Source: an uncultured Verrucomicrobiales bacterium (GTDB taxonomy: Bacteria > Verrucomicrobiota > Verrucomicrobiia > Verrucomicrobiales > Akkermansiaceae). Taken from it: a DNA stretch of 12,405 bases. Every line of letters starts with the position of its first letter. Position 1 is the stretch's first letter. The notes beneath the pieces were generated by a model that saw only the letters and a program-made list of their open reading frames with translations, was not told the DNA's origin and did no database searches. The position numbers and the translations under genes are program-made. The stretch covers positions 1 through 12,405 of the forward strand of contig CALABM010000049.1 of NCBI GenBank assembly GCA_937885815.1, read 5' to 3'. This document shows, in pieces, positions 6,261 through 10,789 of the stretch.

Positions 6261-6299
6261 AAGCAAAAACCTCCGACGCTTGCGTTCTGACTGTTTTTA
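6261..6299. repeat. Decayed copy of a CCTCCGAC terminator motif
   Basis: AAGCAAAAACCTCCGAC here repeats the left arm and flank of the intact terminator at 9156-9187. The right arm has decayed to TTCTGACTGTTTTT, so only AAAAAC/GTTTTT and ACGC/GCGT still pair. It lies between the ankyrin operon and the membrane-protein pair. Any terminator activity would be weak. Confidence 0.4.
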
Positions 6300-6371
6300 T
6301 TGACTCTGATGCTTTGTGTATGTTGGTTAGTAAATTGCTGTCTTTTAACGGGCAATATATGCGGTGCGTTC

Positions 6372-6794
6372 CTAGTTGCTGGATGTTTTGTATTTCAACT
6401 TGGAATATAAATAAAAAAAGATGATAAGAGACGCTAAATTGAATTGCGAGAGCAACATTAATCCGTTAAAATGCAAAATTTGAATGAAAATAAGTGATGA
6501 AACGATGAAATGAACTAATGTAGGCACCATGGATAAAAAGAAAGCTAGGCCTTTTGCATGTTCTTTATCGTTAATTTTGCGAACTAAACAAATAGACGGG
6601 AAAATGCTGACTAATGAAAGAACAAAAGAAACCATAATAGATAACAAGCCTCCAAGAATATATCCTCTTGTGTCGGTTGACACCAAATGCGGATAGGCGC
6701 CGGCGACTGAAATAAAAAATATGGGATTCACGAATGACATCAATACACAAAGTATTGGATAATATATAAATGAAATAGTTAAATTTGTCTTCAT
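6372..6794 (-). CDS. Four-helix integral membrane protein of unknown function
   Basis: This 140-residue protein is almost wholly hydrophobic, with four predicted membrane helices at about 8-32, 46-70, 84-108 and 113-132. A short basic loop, VRKINDKEHAKG (71-82), and a basic tail, SKLKYKTSSN, suggest a cytoplasmic C-terminus. No family is recognised and there are no catalytic motifs. Its ATG is 14 nt downstream of the stop of the 182-residue membrane-protein gene, with a weak AAGGG upstream, so the two genes form an operon and their products probably act together in the membrane. Codon use is strongly AT-rich, as in the neighbouring orphans. Confidence 0.7.
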   Translation of the reverse strand: MKTNLTISFIYYPILCVLMSFVNPIFFISVAGAYPHLVSTDTRGYILGGLLSIMVSFVLSLVSIFPSICLVRKINDKEHAKGLAFFLSMVPTLVHFIVSSLIFIQILHFNGLMLLSQFNLASLIIFFYLYSKLKYKTSSN

Positions 6795-6808
6795 TCTATT
6801 TGCCCTTT

Positions 6809-7357
6809 TTATTTCTCGCCTCTCTCTCTTGTGCGTGCGTCTCGAATCATGTTGAAAGTCTTGTTTACTTCATCCTCTTCGTAAGATTCTTGTACAAGAC
6901 ACTTTTTTGCGCCATCTCGTATCATGAGGCAGTAAAAAATACGGGTGGTGCTTCCTCTGCCGATCTGATTGGCGCTAGATTGGGTCGGGCTTTGCACCGT
7001 ATTACGTACAATGGAAAGAATTGTGTTTTTGTCATTATCATATTTTACATATTTCCATTGTATTGAAAATAAAATTTTTCGAACTTCAATGCTGTCTTTA
7101 TTTATCTCTACTATTGTTTTTCCAAAAAGAGGATTGAGAGCCCCTAAAAACATTGCGGCAATCCATGCAAGCGGCCAAATTATAGCAAAGAAAAGCATGA
7201 GGCTTACCTGAACCATATCATTCGTCTCAGACATATGGTATAAAGCACCTTTCCAAAAGAGAAAGGAAACTATGGGGCTCGATATGCCTAACAAAAGAGT
7301 CGCTACGACAATGGGGTGGGGAGTCGATTTATTGTTTTTAATGGTAATAACATTCAT
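6809..7357 (-). CDS. Two-helix membrane protein with a PH-like C-terminal domain
   Basis: This 182-residue protein has two membrane helices, about 16-34 and 51-73, followed by a 100-residue soluble beta-rich domain. The text after the second helix (KTIVEINKDSIEVRKILFSIQWKYV-type strands, about 80-104) has the alternating pattern of bacterial PH-like (YcxB/YdbT-type) domains. This is a fold-level guess, not a family match. The domain ends in a charged helix (MIRDARTRERGEK). The C-terminal domain would lie in the cytoplasm. It is the first gene of a pair with the four-helix protein. The ATG at 7355-7357 is preceded by GATAAT ending 10 nt upstream, but the -35 region is poor. Small membrane proteins with this plan are known as toxin-immunity proteins, though the role here is unproven. 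Confidence 0.65.
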   Translation of the reverse strand: MNVITIKNNKSTPHPIVVATLLLGISSPIVSFLFWKGALYHMSETNDMVQVSLMLFFAIIWPLAWIAAMFLGALNPLFGKTIVEINKDSIEVRKILFSIQWKYVKYDNDKNTILSIVRNTVQSPTQSSANQIGRGSTTRIFYCLMIRDGAKKCLVQESYEEDEVNKTFNMIRDARTRERGEK

Positions 7358-7531
7358 GCCTTGTTACATTATCATCTATTTACTTGTAATGATATTTAAA
7401 AATGCTCTGAGACATTACGCATGGATTGTACTGATGGAACCCGCGAGTTAAAAGAATAAAGCTCAGAAATAAAATCGCTATGAGATTGGGGGCGCATGTG
7501 GAGTAAAGTATATTGACTTCTTCGAAAAAAA

Positions 7532-8893
7532 TTATCCGATATCAGTTAATTCGGTGGCTATTTTTTGGATTAGATTTTTTAAATTGGGTTTGGGTCTGTA
7601 TATGAATTCTCTCGAGATATTTTCCGAGTACAGGAGTCCTAGTTTTTCCAGCTTGTTCAGGTCGGTACGTGCCGTTTGGCGTACAACGTCGTATGTGCGA
7701 CAGTGTGCGGTAACAGACGTGTATGTGTCCGGATGATGTATGAAATAGAGTAAGACTTGCCTTTGCCTTGGATTGAGTGTCGGTAATCCACATTCAAGAA
7801 TATGCTGAAACGCGTTTTTAGCATCCTTTTTTTGCCGTACATGTTCCATTAAGTCATTAATAGAGTTTAGTATGGTTTTTAACTGGTTAATGATAAAATA
7901 GTTCAAATCATTTTCATCTTCCTCGGTGTTGAGAAAGGCTTCATAATAATAGCGAGGATGGTTGAATATGTCTCGTGAAATAGAGATGAATTCAAACAAC
8001 CAATAGCCGGATTTCAGCATGCACCAATAGAAGAGAGCTCGTGCGGTTCTGCCATTGCCATCTACAAAGGGGTGGTCGTATGCTAATTGAAAATGTAGGA
8101 TAATGGCTCGGATAACAGGGTGGATATAATATTCGCTCTCGTCTTCCCCATTAGCAAAGTTGCAGAGGGCTTCTAGACGCATGGGAAGTTCGTCTGCTGC
8201 AGGGGGGATGTGGATTATATCACCCGTGCGTATATCTTCAATGCACACCTTATCTTCTGTGCTGCGTAGAGCCCCGGCTTTTTCCGGTGTTTTTAATGTC
8301 CCTTCCACCATGCTGCGGTGCAGAGAAAGAATAAACGCCGGAGTAAGAGCTTTGTCCTTATTTTCCAGTATCATTTTCATGGTGAGGTAGTTATTCATCA
8401 CCATGCGTTCGTGCTCATTCCTAGGGAGCCTGTTATCACGTATAATCTGTTGCGCCTCGGACCTAGTTACAACGGCACCTTCCATCATGCTCGACATGAT
8501 AGCTTCTTCCTCCAGTGAGGTTAGCAGGTACTTGTCTCTTTCTCTGTCACAAAATATCTCATTGGCATCAGTTAGTACCATGTTGCCACCTTTGCGGTCT
8601 ATTAAGTGCAGATATTGTTGAATACATTGTGTCGGAGCATAGCTGAATGCTTGCCCTTTCGCTGAATGCAAGGGTATATTTTGTCTGGCTTGTGCACGGT
8701 GTAATTTAATCCCAAGCCACCATTGTGCTGTTGTTAAGCCCTCCGGGGCTTTTCGGTATTGCAGTTCTTGCCAGCTCAGGTAACGCTCCATGTTGAGCGC
8801 CTCGTGCTTTGCTGCTTTCATTATTTCCAGAATGTTGCTCGTGTCCTCTTGGAAGAGCTCTGTTAATAATGGTACTGCTTTTCTTCGCTTCAT
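7532..8893 (-). CDS. fic: Fic-family protein AMP-transferase (class II) with C-terminal winged helix
   Basis: This 453-residue protein carries the Fic active-site loop HPFVDGNGRTAR (274-285), with every consensus residue present (catalytic His274, Asp278, Asn280, Arg282, Arg285). Fic enzymes transfer AMP, sometimes other phosphate groups, from a nucleotide to Ser/Thr/Tyr hydroxyls of target proteins. An inhibitory helix SSMMEG (134-139) fits the (S/T)xxxE(G/N) motif; Glu138 should block ATP gamma-phosphate placement. The motif is N-terminal to the Fic core, which defines class II. The N-terminal 100 residues carry the WxxL..R.AP..W...K.HRA region common in this subfamily. The C-terminus (about 371-433) is a winged helix-turn-helix (LNPRQRQVLLYF ... 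ARTDLNKLEKLGLL). The gene is monocistronic, with an operator-like palindrome next to its promoter, suggesting autoregulation. No antitoxin gene is adjacent; inhibition is intramolecular. Confidence 0.9.
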   Translation of the reverse strand: MKRRKAVPLLTELFQEDTSNILEIMKAAKHEALNMERYLSWQELQYRKAPEGLTTAQWWLGIKLHRAQARQNIPLHSAKGQAFSYAPTQCIQQYLHLIDRKGGNMVLTDANEIFCDRERDKYLLTSLEEEAIMSSMMEGAVVTRSEAQQIIRDNRLPRNEHERMVMNNYLTMKMILENKDKALTPAFILSLHRSMVEGTLKTPEKAGALRSTEDKVCIEDIRTGDIIHIPPAADELPMRLEALCNFANGEDESEYYIHPVIRAIILHFQLAYDHPFVDGNGRTARALFYWCMLKSGYWLFEFISISRDIFNHPRYYYEAFLNTEEDENDLNYFIINQLKTILNSINDLMEHVRQKKDAKNAFQHILECGLPTLNPRQRQVLLYFIHHPDTYTSVTAHCRTYDVVRQTARTDLNKLEKLGLLYSENISREFIYRPKPNLKNLIQKIATELTDIG

Positions 8894-8899
8894 GGCTTG

Positions 8900-8927
8900 A
8901 TTGTACCATATCGACCATAAAAATCAA
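8900..8927 (-). promoter_or_regulatory. Promoter of the Fic gene
   Basis: On the minus strand TTGATT (8922-8927), a 16-bp spacer and TACAAT (8900-8905). Only six bases separate the -10 from the ATG, so transcription would begin at about the A of the start codon. No Shine-Dalgarno is present. The 17-bp palindrome begins one base beyond the -35. Confidence 0.55.
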
Positions 8928-8928
8928 T

Positions 8929-8966
8929 CCTTATCGGCTAATTTTATAAAAAATTAGCCGATAAGG
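8929..8966. promoter_or_regulatory. Operator-like 17-bp perfect inverted repeat at the Fic promoter
   Basis: The arms CCTTATCGGCTAATTTT (8929-8945) and its exact complement (8950-8966) flank a 4-bp ATAA spacer. The site touches the upstream edge of the Fic -35 box. There is no downstream T-run in either direction, so a protein-binding site is more likely than a terminator. The winged helix of the Fic protein is an obvious candidate reader (inference). Confidence 0.7.
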
Positions 8967-9071
8967 CAAAAAAGTTCCATTGTGAAAAATGTAAAAATAG
9001 GTCATTGTCTATTTATAATCATAATACAAGAGCGCTGTTTTTATTTGCGGAGGCTTTTGGTTTTTACTTTA

Positions 9072-9112
9072 TATCGGCTAATTTAGCTGTAAATTAGCTG
9101 GTATTAGCCGAT
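9072..9112. promoter_or_regulatory. Second, imperfect copy of the Fic-upstream inverted repeat
   Basis: TATCGGCTAATTTA (9072-9085), a 4-bp spacer GCTG, then TAAATTAGCTGGTA (9090-9103) reproduce the half-site and spacing of the 8929-8966 palindrome, with its centre exactly 140 bp away. An extra exact half-site ATTAGCCGAT follows at 9103-9112. Further partial half-sites occur at 9116-9122 (TGCTAAT) and 9142-9148 (ATTAGCC). Confidence 0.6.
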
Positions 9113-9155
9113 GTCTGCTAATTGCGCAACAGAGTTTTTGAATTAGCCACAAGCA

Positions 9156-9187
9156 AAAACCTCCGACACTTTCGTATCGGAGGTTTT
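9156..9187. terminator. Bidirectional intrinsic terminator
   Basis: AAAACCTCCGA (9156-9166) pairs perfectly with TCGGAGGTTTT (9177-9187) around a 10-nt loop, giving a GC core with A and T flanks readable in both directions. It seals the right end of the Fic regulatory region. A decayed relative lies at 6261-6299. Confidence 0.65.
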
Positions 9188-9189
9188 AG

Positions 9190-9427
9190 TAGCCTTTTTG
9201 TGACTGTGAATTTTAGCAACTCTAAAAGATTGTATATAAATGCATTGCGAGAAATGACGCCATTTTCTGAAAATTACCCCGAAATTTGCCATATCTCATA
9301 ACGGGTTGCAGGAAGTTTCAGAAAGTGCTTGTTTTCAGAGTTTTATAAAACGCGTTAACATTACGTACACATATTCTCATTGAGGTAAATTTATGACATG
9401 ATTTAGGGATAAACATGTTGCATTCGG
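9190..9427. other. Non-coding spacer with an orphan ribosome-binding site
   Basis: No credible gene is present. A GAGG at 9382-9385 precedes an ATG at 9393-9395 by a normal distance, but the frame stops after two codons (ATG ACA TGA). Together with the gene tail at 9428 this may mark a gene that has lost its body. Confidence 0.3.
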
Positions 9428-9583
9428 GTGAACTTGTCGCCCCAGGTAGACGTACTCGATAGCGGATACAAGTGGAAAGATGAGGTTTACCCCACCCTCA
9501 CCCACATCAGCTGGAAAGCCACAGGCTACCAAATCGGAGGTAACAACTTCTTCGGGCTACCTACCAAGCGCCGGGGCGAGTAA
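9428..9583 (+). pseudogene. Remnant 3' end of an unidentified gene
   Basis: The frame is open from just after a TAA at 9410 and reads VNLSPQVDVLDSGYKWKDEV ... TLTHISWKATGYQIGG ... LPTKRRGE before TAA at 9581-9583. Base composition is clearly higher in G+C than the surrounding DNA, and the peptide looks like real protein sequence with a basic end. It has no ribosome-binding site and no upstream coding partner. I read it as the last 50 or so codons of a lost gene; I do not recognise the family. Confidence 0.4.
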
Positions 9584-9747
9584 GGCATGCCCACTCCTCC
9601 CAATGGGCTTGTTCTTTAAGGGTCGCCAATGGGAGTCGAAAGTTTTCTTGTGCTATAAATTGTTTACAAATAACGCTTTACGGAAATAAAATTACATATG
9701 AGAGATAAAAAATGGGCTGAAAATATACGTCATAGATGAAAAAAAAA

Positions 9748-9776
9748 TTGCATTCTACTTCTCGAAATGTCATGAT
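9748..9776 (+). promoter_or_regulatory. Weak candidate promoter of the 9783 lipoprotein gene
   Basis: TTGCAT (9748-9753), a 17-bp spacer and CATGAT (9771-9776) with six bases to the ATG. Each box has only 3-4 consensus matches, so the call rests mainly on its position. Confidence 0.25.
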
Positions 9777-9782
9777 AAATTC

Positions 9783-10265
9783 ATGAGTAAAAATAACACT
9801 AAAGAAAACTTGGTTATGCTACCAACAACAGCAATAGCTAAATTATTCGGAATTCTTATGCTATTATTTACATGCAATTCGTGTACACATTTTCCAAAAT
9901 TATCTATTAATAATTTTAATGTAGAATCGACAGAAAATATGACATTAACGCGCGATACTTATTGGATTCCTGTACCATGCGCGTCATCCAAAGAAACTGA
10001 AAATATGTTCAATAGTTTAATCCAAAACCGTTCATTGTCCAGAAATACATCTTCCATATATATAGATGTATCTTCCCCATCTGATGTTGCTAATGTTTTA
10101 ATAATAAGAAAAGGATCCAACGTAAGATATATCGCAGATGTAAATGTTACTATTTTTACGAGAGTGATGTATGGACATGGTTGGCACGATTTCTCCACTC
10201 CGGTAAACGGCAAGTTGGTCATTTATCAGCAGAATGGTAATGAGATACTTTTGCTTCTTCGTTAG
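9783..10265 (+). CDS. Small lipoprotein of unknown function
   Basis: This 160-residue frame contains a lipoprotein signal: hydrophobic AKLFGILMLLF followed by TCNSC, with the likely lipidated Cys at residue 34 (a second Cys precedes it at 31). The long N-terminus suggests that Met12 (MLPTTAIAKLF...) may be the true start, but neither ATG has a Shine-Dalgarno. The mature domain, about 125 residues, is polar and beta-rich, with RDTYWIPVPCASSKETENMF and VMYGHGWHDFSTPVNGKLVIYQ segments and a hydrophobic end (ILLLLR). I recognise no family. It is strongly AT-rich and converges with the Rhs gene. A lipoprotein beside a toxin gene could be an immunity protein, but the opposite orientation is unusual for that, so I leave the function open. 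Confidence 0.65.
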   Translation: MSKNNTKENLVMLPTTAIAKLFGILMLLFTCNSCTHFPKLSINNFNVESTENMTLTRDTYWIPVPCASSKETENMFNSLIQNRSLSRNTSSIYIDVSSPSDVANVLIIRKGSNVRYIADVNVTIFTRVMYGHGWHDFSTPVNGKLVIYQQNGNEILLLLR

Positions 10266-10789
10266 ATTGTTATTCATGCTCCAAAGTAGTATAGTTCTCT
10301 CTGATACGTCTAACTTCGGCATTATGATTATGATTGGGAGTTGTATTTAAAAAAGAGATAAGGCATAGAAGTCGCTCCGAGACTATTGCGTAGGAGAGAA
10401 GGAAGAGTTCTGCTAAGTGTTAAGAAACAAAATACGGAAACTTAAGCTGCACTCCGGACTTTTTTACGCGTCGAATTTCTTCTTGTAATTCCTCTCTCTC
10501 GATTCGTTACCTCCCCGCAGTTGCTTCGTGCCTGCCCCGCGGGGTCTCACTCCAGCAGGGCAAACACTCTGTTTTTGGCTAATCTGACTAACGGCCATCG
10601 TCTGCTTTGTTCTTTAGGTCTGAGATTACGCATCATCGTAGCTCATTGGGGATTCTCAACCCAGTTAAGTGTCATGCCAGAGGTACTACGGACACCACCG
10701 TATGTCATAAAAAACATACGGTGGTGGTGTGAAGGTGGCGAATGCACCACATTCAATTTTCTTCTATGCTTTTTCTTCGGGATTAAGTA
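10266..10789. other. Structured spacer between the convergent lipoprotein and Rhs genes
   Basis: I see no convincing gene here. A GC-richer patch at about 10500-10690 contains CCCCGCGGGG (10535-10544) inside a larger TGCCTGC...GCAGGGCA fold. It gives only short broken frames on both strands, including a tail on the plus strand that runs into the Rhs stop. The patch differs in composition from its AT-rich surroundings and may be a dispersed repeat or a structured RNA. A separate 12-bp hairpin follows at 10694. Confidence 0.4.
10694..10725. repeat. 12-bp perfect hairpin downstream of the Rhs gene
   Basis: ACCACCGTATGT (10694-10705) pairs perfectly with ACATACGGTGGT (10714-10725) around an 8-nt A-rich loop (T-rich on the minus strand). 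It lies 64 bp beyond the Rhs stop. Neither side has a T-run, so it is not a textbook terminator. It could be a 3'-end structure for the Rhs transcript or a repeat element. Confidence 0.55.

Noticed and set aside
5982..6290. Plus-strand 102-codon frame
   Set aside because: It overlaps the ankyrin lipoprotein gene and its strong promoter, and has no domain or signal of its own.
8929..9148. CRISPR array or origin iterons
   Set aside because: The repeated half-sites are unevenly spaced and inverted, without regular spacers, and lack a nearby initiator gene; operator sites explain them better.
9480..9689. Plus-strand 69-codon frame
   Set aside because: The alternative frame at 9428-9583 is more protein-like and ends cleanly; this one is Ser/Pro-rich shadow text.
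10548..10636. Minus-strand 29-codon frame (MMRNLRPKEQSRRWPLVRL...)
   Set aside because: Basic and protein-like in part, but very short, without a ribosome-binding site, and inside a structured repeat-like patch.
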